NCBI GenBank assembly: GCA_027067035.1
Contig: JAMOMO010000481.1
Span: 1 to 5,224, forward strand
DNA: 5,224 bases
Reading direction: 5' to 3'
Source: Desulfobulbaceae bacterium
GTDB taxonomy: Bacteria; Desulfobacterota; Desulfobulbia; Desulfobulbales; Desulfocapsaceae
The translations under genes and the position numbers were made by a program. Shown here in pieces: positions 1-5,224 of this stretch. The notes under the pieces are model-generated. The model had not been told where the DNA came from. It was given only the letters and a program-made list of their open reading frames with translations, and did not search any database. Position 1 is the stretch's first letter; each line of letters begins with the position of its first letter.

Positions 1-401
1 CAAAGGATTTTGAGCTTGATGTGGAGGAAGAGTACGGTCTCACGGAATATATGCGCAAAGTTGTTTTCAATGAAAAGAGGCGTTGCGCCATATGCTATGA
101 TATGCGGTTGGAAAAGACAGCTGCCATGGCAGTAAAATCCGGGGCAGATGCATTTTCAACAACACTTCTCTATTCACGTTATCAAAACCATAGGATGATC
201 ACTGAAATTTGCGAGAAAATGGCTGCAAAATATGGGATAGGGTTCTATTATGATGATTTCAGAAAAGGGTGGCAGGAAGGAATAGACAGGGCTGTTGCAA
301 TGGATCTCTACAGACAGCCTTATTGTGGCTGTATCTATTCCGAGCAGGAACGTTACGATAAAAAATTACAGAAGAAGATGCGTCAGGCCAAAAAAGTGTG
401 A
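1..401 (+). CDS. queH: Epoxyqueuosine reductase QueH (C-terminal part, 5' end outside window)
   Basis: QueH reduces epoxyqueuosine to queuosine in the wobble base of tRNAs with GUN anticodons; it is the cobalamin-independent alternative to QueG and acts in the cytoplasm with iron-sulfur chemistry. The reading frame is open from the left edge (first full codon at 3), so the start and the family's N-terminal cysteine pair lie outside; 132 residues are visible. Seen here are the family hallmarks in order: RCAICYDMRLEKTA with two cysteines (codons at 84 and 93), DAFSTTLLYSRYQNH, YGIGFYYDDFRKGWQEG, and the C-terminal YRQPYCGCIYSEQERY with a Cys-Gly-Cys pair (codons at 324 and 330). The cysteines are expected to bind the metal cluster. 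The protein ends in a short Lys-rich tail. rdgB follows 40 bp downstream on the same strand, so the two are probably co-transcribed. The family call is near certain; only the N-terminus is unknown. Confidence 0.95.
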   Translation, partial: KDFELDVEEEYGLTEYMRKVVFNEKRRCAICYDMRLEKTAAMAVKSGADAFSTTLLYSRYQNHRMITEICEKMAAKYGIGFYYDDFRKGWQEGIDRAVAMDLYRQPYCGCIYSEQERYDKKLQKKMRQAKKV

Positions 402-427
402 CGATTATCATCTCCCCTATATTTTTC

Positions 428-432
428 AGAGG
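428..432 (+). promoter_or_regulatory. Ribosome binding site of rdgB
   Basis: AGAGG lies 9 nt before the ATG at 442. It is the only purine-rich Shine-Dalgarno-like stretch in the 40-bp gap after queH and supports the chosen start. I see no clear promoter in this gap, which fits read-through transcription from queH. Confidence 0.6.
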
Positions 433-441
433 CTTTAAACC

Positions 442-1113
442 ATGGTCGATATTATTGTACTTGCAACAACAAACAAAAATAAAATAAAAGAATTCAAAGA
501 GATGGTAAAGGATCTTCCTGTGGAGATACGTTCTGTTGGAGATTTCGGTCCCATCCCTGAATGTATTGAAGATGGTGAGACGTTTGAAGAAAATGCGTAC
601 AAAAAAGCAGTTCACACTGCAAGAATTCTTGGACTGCCTGCCATAGCCGATGATTCAGGTCTTGAAGTCGAGGCATTAAACGGAGAGCCGGGGGTGTATT
701 CTGCACGCTATGCAGGAGAATCGGCCAGCGATTCGGATAACTGTGAAAAACTCCTGAAAGAGATGCAGGGGAAGAAAAACAGACGGGCTGCATTCAAGTG
801 TGTTCTCTCCATTGCCGTCCCTTCAGGCCCTGCACTCACCTATGAAGCAAGCTGTGAGGGAACTATCCTTGAAAAAAAACAGGGTGAGTCGGGATTTGGT
901 TATGACCCGCTGTTCTACTATGAACCCTTTGGGAAAAGCTTTGCTGAGATCGGCATGGAAGAAAAAAACAGGGTGAGTCACAGGGGAAAGGCACTGGCAG
1001 AACTGAAATCTGATTTCGATAAGGTTGTTATCTGGTTAAACCAGAGGCTTGCCGAAGAAAAACCTGCTAAACCTGACCACAGTGAATTTGAAAATGATGA
1101 CTGGTCACAGTAA
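442..1113 (+). CDS. rdgB: XTP/dITP diphosphatase, RdgB/HAM1 family
   Basis: This house-cleaning enzyme hydrolyses the non-canonical purine nucleotides XTP, (d)ITP and dHAPTP to monophosphate plus pyrophosphate, keeping deaminated purines out of DNA and RNA. The 223-residue protein carries the whole family signature: an N-terminal nucleotide-binding LATTNKNKIKEF (residues 7-18), the metal-binding and catalytic ADDSGL (69-74), EPGVYSARYAG (82-92), GFGYDPLF (151-158) and KNRVSHRGKAL (175-185), whose Ser-His-Arg contacts the base. The ATG at 442 is preceded by AGAGG and puts the first strand (IIVLAT) at the expected place. Typical members are about 195-205 residues; this one has an extra hydrophilic, mostly acidic tail of roughly 20 residues after the last helix, ending D-D-W-S-Q. 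It follows queH in the same direction and converges with the minus-strand unit. An 18-nt repeat lies inside the gene (873-890 and 962-979). Confidence 0.97.
   Translation: MVDIIVLATTNKNKIKEFKEMVKDLPVEIRSVGDFGPIPECIEDGETFEENAYKKAVHTARILGLPAIADDSGLEVEALNGEPGVYSARYAGESASDSDNCEKLLKEMQGKKNRRAAFKCVLSIAVPSGPALTYEASCEGTILEKKQGESGFGYDPLFYYEPFGKSFAEIGMEEKNRVSHRGKALAELKSDFDKVVIWLNQRLAEEKPAKPDHSEFENDDWSQ
873..890 (+). repeat. Direct repeat copy 1 within rdgB
   Basis: AAAAAAACAGGGTGAGTC occurs exactly here and again at 962-979. This copy is preceded by one more A, making a run of eight. It is read as Lys-Lys-Gln-Gly-Glu-Ser (rdgB residues 145-150). The shorter core AAAAAACAGGG recurs a third time just after rdgB at 1124-1134. 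Confidence 0.85.
962..979 (+). repeat. Direct repeat copy 2 within rdgB
   Basis: This is the same 18 nt as at 873-890, offset by 89 nt and therefore read in a different frame. Here it encodes the conserved Lys-Asn-Arg-Val-Ser motif (residues 175-179). The codons GAA AAA AAC give an A_AAA_AAC heptamer at 963-969. Confidence 0.85.
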
Positions 1114-1148
1114 CCTGATATTGAAAAAACAGGGGGTGTTGAAAGTAC
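1114..1148. other. Convergent intergenic gap between rdgB and the orphan gene
   Basis: These 35 bp separate the 3' ends of the two opposing transcription units. The gap holds an AAAAAACAGGG element (1124-1134) and a weak CCTG/CAGG pairing (1114-1117 with 1130-1133, 12-nt loop), too small for a convincing stem. No GC-rich hairpin plus T-run is seen on either strand, so termination is either Rho-dependent or occurs inside the facing genes. Confidence 0.6.
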
Positions 1149-2459
1149 TTACCACTCCTCTATCCGCCGCCTGAATCGGAGCAGCTGGCTTGAACGGATA
1201 TCATCCATATCAAGGGAATAGATATCCTGCGGGAATAAAAACTCTGCAACTCCTGCGTCAAAAATACGTTTGACCTCATACTCATCATGGGCCACATCAC
1301 GCTGATACATGTAATTGAGATAGGATCTGTTGGTGTGTATGATAAATTCCACCCGCATACCACCGAGACGTGCAAAGAACTTCAACATGGGTGTCTTTCC
1401 TGAACTCCCCGTTGAGTTTGAACTGTAATCTCCTCCGGTCAGTGTATCGGATATATCCTCAAGGGTCATGAAGGAATCAGCTTTCAGGGCGCTCTGGGTC
1501 AGGTGCCTTACAAACATCTTTACCTCTGCCACTGAATTGAGAACCGCCATCAGACCCAGTTCATCATCAACTGCTGTGGCTGGATTTTTTTCATTTTTAC
1601 GTAGTAATTTCAATACTTTTGCAGCTGGAGGTTTTTTTCGTATTGTAACGTATATGGGTATTTCCCTGCCGTTATATAAAAAACTTCTGCGCTTCACAAG
1701 TGTCAGTTTTTCCCCGACCACCGGTTTTTTCCGGGCCGCTTCTTCTTCACTGAGCACTTCAACCTTCTCACATCTGAAATCTTCCTGACGGTGACTGCTG
1801 TGAAGATAATTGATTGCAAGATCGCCGATCTTCAGGCTGGGACTCCATACGTGCATATTGAGAAATATGATAAATTCAGAGAATTTGGTGGCTATGTCCG
1901 TTTCCCTTTCACGTTGATCAATTGATCCAGCAAGGTTCATCAGTACCAGTTTACGCTTAGCTTCAAAACGCGCTTTTTTATGAAAACGCGGGGTAAAATA
2001 GATCAGCAGAAGATCAACGGGATTATGAGTGGTTTCAATCTCATTACTTGTTTCAATATGTGAACTATAGGGAGCCAGGACCTTTGCACGCAGCGAGTTG
2101 ACCACATCATCTGCAGTTGTTGCGTAATCATAGAGATAGCGACTCACATCCTGATGTGAATACTCCAGGCCAAACATGTTGGCAAGCAGCTTGGAGGCAC
2201 GCTTTCCTGCCTTGTCACGGCGATGCTGATCATGCAGGAAGAGAGAAACCTCGTCAAAGCCGGCAACGCCGAGGAAATCAAATATCTGATTGCGCACAGC
2301 CCGGTATTTGGTCTTCAGCAGCTGGTCACCATGAAGGGATTCAACCCAGCGCCTGCTCTCTCTTGAAAAAAGCTGCAGTGACGGTGGATCATCATTTACG
2401 GAAAACGGTCCTCCCTGCAGCATTGAGGTAAAGATTGATCCCTCATTCAATAGCGTCAT
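1149..2459 (-). CDS. Hypothetical protein, 436 residues, with a possible diverged RelA/SpoT-like nucleotidyltransferase region
   Basis: I do not recognise this protein from an established family. It is soluble, with no signal peptide or membrane segment. Residues 45-225 look mostly helical, rich in charged residues and with several FL/LL helices. A linker rich in Lys, Arg and Glu (about 226-256) leads to an alpha/beta C-terminal region. There, RKKPPAAKVLKLLRK (274-288), DDELGLMAVL (298-307), a disordered Gly/Ser loop (342-355), GGMRVEFIIHT (366-376) and HDEYE (391-395) follow the order and spacing seen in RelA/SpoT synthetase domains. In those domains a substrate-binding basic segment is followed by D..G(I/V)R, a loop, E(I/V)Q(I/V)RT and H..Y. 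The usual Gln is Ile here and the G-loop Tyr/Asn/His signature is not evident, so (p)ppGpp synthesis cannot be assumed. It is the last gene of the minus-strand unit, 18 bp after the AI-2E gene. Its start is uncertain: the ATG at 2459 lacks a good ribosome binding site, and Met13 is an alternative, with GAGGGA about 15 nt upstream. That the ORF is a real gene is very likely; the fold is inference. Confidence 0.85.
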   Translation of the reverse strand: MTLLNEGSIFTSMLQGGPFSVNDDPPSLQLFSRESRRWVESLHGDQLLKTKYRAVRNQIFDFLGVAGFDEVSLFLHDQHRRDKAGKRASKLLANMFGLEYSHQDVSRYLYDYATTADDVVNSLRAKVLAPYSSHIETSNEIETTHNPVDLLLIYFTPRFHKKARFEAKRKLVLMNLAGSIDQRERETDIATKFSEFIIFLNMHVWSPSLKIGDLAINYLHSSHRQEDFRCEKVEVLSEEEAARKKPVVGEKLTLVKRRSFLYNGREIPIYVTIRKKPPAAKVLKLLRKNEKNPATAVDDELGLMAVLNSVAEVKMFVRHLTQSALKADSFMTLEDISDTLTGGDYSSNSTGSSGKTPMLKFFARLGGMRVEFIIHTNRSYLNYMYQRDVAHDEYEVKRIFDAGVAEFLFPQDIYSLDMDDIRSSQLLRFRRRIEEW

Positions 2460-2477
2460 ATCATTTATATTTTTGTA

Positions 2478-3590
2478 TTATCCAAGGGTTTCTTCCGGAA
2501 AACCGGAATGTTCTGACTGTGAACTGTGAAGATTTGCAGCAGCAAGAGTGAGGGCAATAACAGAAGGCCCTATGATCAATCCCCAGAAACCAAAACTTGC
2601 AATTCCGGCAAGTATTGACATGAGAATCAAAATCTCATTCATCGCATATTCAAAACCGAAAATCCGTTTCAGGTAACTGATAAAGAGTATCCTGAGAATA
2701 TTATCTATAAAGAATCCCATCACACCCCAGACAGTAAAGAGGATGATAAGCACATTCAAAGAGTTCCCGGCAAATATTTCAAGGGCCACAACAGGGACAT
2801 AGACAAGGGCGGCACCAATAATAGGAATAACAGAACAGAAACCCGCCAGCACTCCCAGGTAAAATGCATCATAACCGCCAATAAACATCATCATAATGCC
2901 AAAGGTCAGTCCCTGAGCCATCATATTGAAAAGGGTTCCGTAAAATACCACAGCAACAGTACCGGTACACTCGCGATAGAGATACTGTTCATCAGCAAAA
3001 CTTGTGGGCATCACCCGCGCTGCAAACGCAAGAATCTGCCGGCCGTAGAGATTAAAAAGAAAGTAAAAAATAAGTATCCAGGCAATCTGAACAACCAGGC
3101 CACCTGCACCGGAGGCGACACCGTTTACCGTCTTGTAAACTGTCTCCATGGAAACATTTTTAAGGAGTGAAAATCCTTCTGTTTTCAGTGTGTTGAGAAA
3201 GTTATGAACAACAGGAATTGAATCAGTAAAATTCACAAGTTTGTCAACCATCTGCATGGTGACACTTTTTATATGTTCGATATCAAGGGAGGCCATCTGC
3301 CCATAGGTCTCTGAAATAAAATAGACCAGGGGGGCAAAAATAAGACAGAGAAAAAAGAGCGTGAGGATTGTTGAGCTTATAAAGTTACGATTTTTTCTTA
3401 TAAATGGCGGGAGGGAAGGGCTATTAAACAGTTTTACGAGCGCCGTCAGTGCATGACTGGTACAGAGGGCAAGTACTGCCGCAACTAAAATATAATGAAG
3501 GTATGATGAAAATATATAGAGGGAAGCTGCAAGGAGAAAAAGAGTGAGGTATGAAAGAAATCGTGCACCTTCATCATCATGTTTTTTCAT
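2478..3590 (-). CDS. AI-2E family (PerM/YdiK-type) membrane protein
   Basis: This is a polytopic inner-membrane protein of the AI-2E family transporter superfamily (PF01594). Members have been tied to autoinducer-2 export or sodium/proton-linked transport, but most substrates are unknown. Its 370 residues fit the family (about 340-380). Predicted membrane segments are at roughly 11-27, 30-52, 70-92, 161-183, 212-237, 240-270, 276-302 and 317-352. The long loop at about 93-160 between segments 3 and 4 is a family trait. Diagnostic motifs are GFCSVIPIIGAALVYVP (250-266), FIDNILR (294-300) and FGFWGLIIGPSVIAL (333-347). The common Pro after IDN.LR is Ile here. The start ATG lies only 3 bp after the gpsA stop, with GAAGG 11 nt before it inside the end of gpsA, so translation is probably coupled. 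The substrate cannot be read from context; the neighbours are not quorum-sensing genes. Confidence 0.9.
   Translation of the reverse strand: MKKHDDEGARFLSYLTLFLLAASLYIFSSYLHYILVAAVLALCTSHALTALVKLFNSPSLPPFIRKNRNFISSTILTLFFLCLIFAPLVYFISETYGQMASLDIEHIKSVTMQMVDKLVNFTDSIPVVHNFLNTLKTEGFSLLKNVSMETVYKTVNGVASGAGGLVVQIAWILIFYFLFNLYGRQILAFAARVMPTSFADEQYLYRECTGTVAVVFYGTLFNMMAQGLTFGIMMMFIGGYDAFYLGVLAGFCSVIPIIGAALVYVPVVALEIFAGNSLNVLIILFTVWGVMGFFIDNILRILFISYLKRIFGFEYAMNEILILMSILAGIASFGFWGLIIGPSVIALTLAAANLHSSQSEHSGFPEETLG
2493..2508. repeat. Short perfect inverted repeat near the 3' end of the AI-2E gene
   Basis: TTCCGG, AAAA, CCGGAA forms a perfect 6-bp stem with a 4-nt loop. It lies in the last codons of the AI-2E gene, 12 nt before its stop on the minus strand and 33 nt before the start of the orphan gene. 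No T-run follows on either strand, so it is not an intrinsic terminator. It could slow ribosomes or RNases at this boundary, or simply reflect the Phe-Pro-Glu codons. Confidence 0.4.
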
Positions 3591-3593
3591 TAT

Positions 3594-4616
3594 TTATTCA
3601 ACCTTCAACTCCCTTGTAAGGAGATCCTTAACTGCCTTGGAACACTCTTTATCCTTATAGAGAATTTGATAGACCTGTTCAAGAATAGGCATTTCAACTT
3701 CCATTTTTGAGACGAGATCATGCACCGATCTGGTGGTTTTTACACCTTCTGCAACCATTTCCATCTCATCCAGAATCTGATGGAGCTTCTTTCCCTCACC
3801 AAGCTTTAACCCCACTGTGCGGTTTCGACTGAGATCACCGGTGCAGGTGAGCACCAGATCACCAAGACCTGAAAGCCCTGAGAAAGTGTTGGGATCCGCT
3901 CCCATGGCGACTCCCATACGGGATATTTCAGCAAGTCCCCTGGTGATCAGTGCAGCACGGCTGTTCAGACCGTAACCAAGTCCGTCACTGATACCGGCTG
4001 CTATTGCCACAATATTTTTGAGGGCAGCACTTATTTCAAGACCTATTACATCCTGAACAGCATAGACCCGAAAAAACTCACTGCCAAAAACATTTTGAAG
4101 AAATCGTGCCTTTTCCAGCTCGTCACAACCGACTGTTACCAGTGTGGGAAGTCCCTGTGAAACTTCTTTGGCAAAAGAGGGTCCGGAAAGAACCCCGAGG
4201 GTGAGGTTTTTAGCTGTCAGGGCACTTCCAAGGCTGTCTCCCATGACCTGGGTCATGGTCATAAGGGTATCATTCTCAATTCCCTTAACCGCAGAAACCA
4301 CAATGGCTCCTGTTTTCAGGTAGGGAATGAGCTTTTCAAAAACCTTACGGTAGCCGTGGGAGGGAACCACCATACAGAGCACATCTGCACCGGTTGCGGC
4401 CTCCTTCAGATCATCTTCAAGCTCCAGTGACGGTTCAAAGAAGAATCCGGGAAGATATTTCCTGTTTTCACGGTCTCTCTTTAAACTGAGAACATGCTCT
4501 TCATTATGACCCCAGAGAACCGTGCGTAACCCTTTTCCGGAAAAGACTCCGGCCAGCGCAGTTCCCCATGAGCCTGCTCCGATAACCGCTATTTTTCGTA
4601 CATCCTCACTGTTCAT
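3594..4616 (-). CDS. gpsA: NAD(P)H-dependent glycerol-3-phosphate dehydrogenase
   Basis: GpsA reduces dihydroxyacetone phosphate to sn-glycerol 3-phosphate in the cytoplasm, giving the backbone for phospholipid synthesis. The 340-residue protein has the full architecture. It opens with a Rossmann domain carrying the dinucleotide loop GAGSWG (13-18), then VVPSHGYR (83-90), SAVKGIE (108-114) and SGPSFAKE (144-151). The helical C-terminal domain has ALKN with the catalytic lysine (K200), LSGLGDLVLTCTGDLSRNR (248-266) and VAEGVKTT (288-295). Length is typical for the family (about 330-340). The frame stays open upstream to an ATG at 4709, but those 31 extra codons overlap gyrA and lack the family fold. 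The ATG at 4616 has AGGAA just upstream and places the first strand correctly. It begins 7 bp after the gyrA stop and ends 3 bp before the AI-2E gene, pointing to coupled expression. Confidence 0.97.
   Translation of the reverse strand: MNSEDVRKIAVIGAGSWGTALAGVFSGKGLRTVLWGHNEEHVLSLKRDRENRKYLPGFFFEPSLELEDDLKEAATGADVLCMVVPSHGYRKVFEKLIPYLKTGAIVVSAVKGIENDTLMTMTQVMGDSLGSALTAKNLTLGVLSGPSFAKEVSQGLPTLVTVGCDELEKARFLQNVFGSEFFRVYAVQDVIGLEISAALKNIVAIAAGISDGLGYGLNSRAALITRGLAEISRMGVAMGADPNTFSGLSGLGDLVLTCTGDLSRNRTVGLKLGEGKKLHQILDEMEMVAEGVKTTRSVHDLVSKMEVEMPILEQVYQILYKDKECSKAVKDLLTRELKVE
3602..3606 (-). promoter_or_regulatory. Ribosome binding site of the AI-2E gene
   Basis: GAAGG on the minus strand lies in the last codons of gpsA, 11 nt before the ATG at 3590. 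The spacing is slightly long, which fits initiation helped by ribosomes finishing gpsA. Confidence 0.45.
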
Positions 4617-4620
4617 CAAA

Positions 4621-4625
4621 TTCCT
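4621..4625 (-). promoter_or_regulatory. Ribosome binding site of gpsA, overlapping the gyrA stop codon
   Basis: On the minus strand the gyrA stop TAG runs straight into AGGAA, which ends 4 nt before the gpsA ATG at 4616. The Shine-Dalgarno sequence therefore shares its A and G with the stop codon. It decides the gpsA start in favour of 4616 over the upstream ATGs inside gyrA. Confidence 0.75.
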
Positions 4626-5224
4626 ATTCTTCGTCTCCTTCAATGTCATCATCCGATTCATCTTCCGGAGCCACCAGGTCCATGGCAACGACACGTTCAT
4701 TATCGGCAAGGTTGATGAGTCCCACTCCCTGGGTTGTTCGTCCTATGACCCGTACATTTTCCATGGGCATTCGGATCATTTTCCCGGAATCGGCGATGAG
4801 CATGACTTCCGAGTCATCATCCACCTGCAGAGCACCCACAACAAAGCCGTTTCGCTCACTTGCCTTAATGGCCATGATTCCCAGTCCGCCACGTTTCTGA
4901 ATACGATAATCGGCCACCGGACTTCGTTTTCCATAACCGTTTTCAGTCACTGTAAGAATAGAGGAATCCGAATCTATGACAATGGAACCCACAACAACAT
5001 CACCCTCTTTCAGTCTGATACCACGAACACCTGCTGCAGTTCTTCCCATGGTTCGTACATCATCTTCATGGAAATGAATTGAGGCACCATTTTTGGAGAG
5101 CAGGAATATGGTATCATCACCGGTGAGAATATGAGCGGATATAATTTCATCGTCTTCATTGATGGTAAGGGCCTTTTTCCCACGCTTCAGGGGCTTGATA
5201 AATTCCTGAAGACTGGTCTTTTTC
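4624..5224 (-). CDS. gyrA: DNA gyrase subunit A, C-terminal beta-pinwheel domain (5' part outside window)
   Basis: GyrA is the breakage-reunion subunit of gyrase (A2B2), which introduces negative supercoils using ATP. Only the last 199 residues are visible, open to the right edge, and they belong to the DNA-wrapping C-terminal domain. Blade after blade matches GyrA: KKTSLQEF at the edge, then DDVRTMGRTAAGVRGI, ENGYGKRSPVADY, RIQKRGGLGIMAIKASERNG, VGALQVDDDSEVMLIADSGK and finally VIGRTTQGVGLINLADNERV. The domain aligns by eye with Escherichia coli GyrA rather than ParC, whose C-terminal blades are degenerate. The GyrA-box proper and the catalytic tyrosine lie outside. After the last blade the protein ends in a short acidic tail of about 14 residues (P-E-D-E-S-D-D-D...), shorter than the roughly 34-residue tail of E. 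coli. The stop TAG is followed 7 bp later by gpsA. Confidence 0.96.
   Translation of the reverse strand, partial: KKTSLQEFIKPLKRGKKALTINEDDEIISAHILTGDDTIFLLSKNGASIHFHEDDVRTMGRTAAGVRGIRLKEGDVVVGSIVIDSDSSILTVTENGYGKRSPVADYRIQKRGGLGIMAIKASERNGFVVGALQVDDDSEVMLIADSGKMIRMPMENVRVIGRTTQGVGLINLADNERVVAMDLVAPEDESDDDIEGDEE

Noticed and set aside
259..793. Minus-strand open frames opposite queH and rdgB.
   Set aside because: They overlap two confidently identified genes and look like antisense artefacts.
1142..1150. Palindrome AAGTACTT at the end of the orphan gene.
   Set aside because: Eight bases only, containing part of the stop codon, and without a loop or T-run for termination.
1468..2431. Plus-strand open frames opposite the orphan gene.
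   Set aside because: They are short, lack ribosome binding sites and have low-complexity or unnatural composition, while the minus-strand frame is open for 436 codons and shows protein-like patterning.
2460..2490. Promoter for the orphan gene in its A/T-rich upstream gap (TATAAA-like -10).
   Set aside because: No -35 box at 16-18 bp spacing; the gap is only 18 bp and fits read-through from the AI-2E gene.
4241..4258. Perfect inverted repeat CCATGACC-TG-GGTCATGG inside gpsA, as a possible operator.
   Set aside because: It lies deep in the coding region and is explained by the codons for Met-Thr-Gln-Val-Met; no promoter is nearby.
4532..4545. 14-nt palindrome CTTTTCCGGAAAAG, as a possible protein-binding site.
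   Set aside because: It encodes the Phe-Ser-Gly-Lys of the GpsA Rossmann domain. TCCGGA recurs in the window mainly as Ser-Gly codons.
4617..4709. N-terminal extension of gpsA to an upstream ATG at 4709.
   Set aside because: The extra 31 residues are out-of-frame reading of the gyrA 3' end, and a good ribosome binding site and the family start both point to 4616.
4643..5082. Plus-strand open frames opposite gyrA.
   Set aside because: They are shadows of gyrA, which matches its family blade by blade; their translations are Ser/Thr/His-rich and resemble no family.

Overview
This 5.2 kb window is a compact bacterial chromosomal segment. All of its genes but one are recognisable core genes, and the sequence is almost fully coding. 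Gene content and protein style suggest a Gram-negative anaerobe of the Desulfobacterota (former Deltaproteobacteria), possibly near Desulfobulbales. The reasons are a QueH-type rather than QueG-type epoxyqueuosine reductase, a gyrA-gpsA neighbourhood that I recall from the gyrase region of Geobacter-like genomes, and moderate GC. This placement is inference, with no rRNA or other marker to confirm it.

Layout. On the plus strand, positions 1-401 carry the 3' part of queH (last steps of queuosine synthesis), followed 40 bp later by rdgB (442-1113, house-cleaning XTP/dITP pyrophosphatase). On the minus strand, read from the right edge, there is the 3' part of gyrA (DNA gyrase subunit A C-terminal domain, 5224-4624). 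It is followed by gpsA (4616-3594, glycerol-3-phosphate dehydrogenase), an AI-2E/PerM family membrane protein (3590-2478) and an unassigned 436-residue protein (2459-1149). The gaps between these four genes are only 7, 3 and 18 bp, which suggests one transcription unit led by gyrA or by something upstream of it. The two units converge on a 35-bp gap (1114-1148) with no convincing intrinsic terminator.

How the genes relate. The plus-strand pair links tRNA modification with nucleotide-pool sanitation. The minus-strand set links chromosome topology (gyrA), the entry step to phospholipid synthesis (gpsA), a polytopic membrane protein and an orphan. This looks like growth-linked co-transcription rather than one pathway. 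There is no sign of mobile elements, CRISPR, tRNA/rRNA genes or phage genes.

The most interesting item is the unassigned 436-residue protein. Its C-terminal half shows a spaced pattern (basic/Pro/Lys stretch, a D-D-E-L-G-L strand, then a V-E-F-I-I-H-T strand and an H..Y helix) that resembles a diverged RelA/SpoT nucleotidyltransferase fold. This is an eyeball resemblance and needs a profile or structure comparison. A secondary curiosity is an exact 18-nt direct repeat inside rdgB, read in two different frames, with each copy beginning at a slippery A-rich heptamer.
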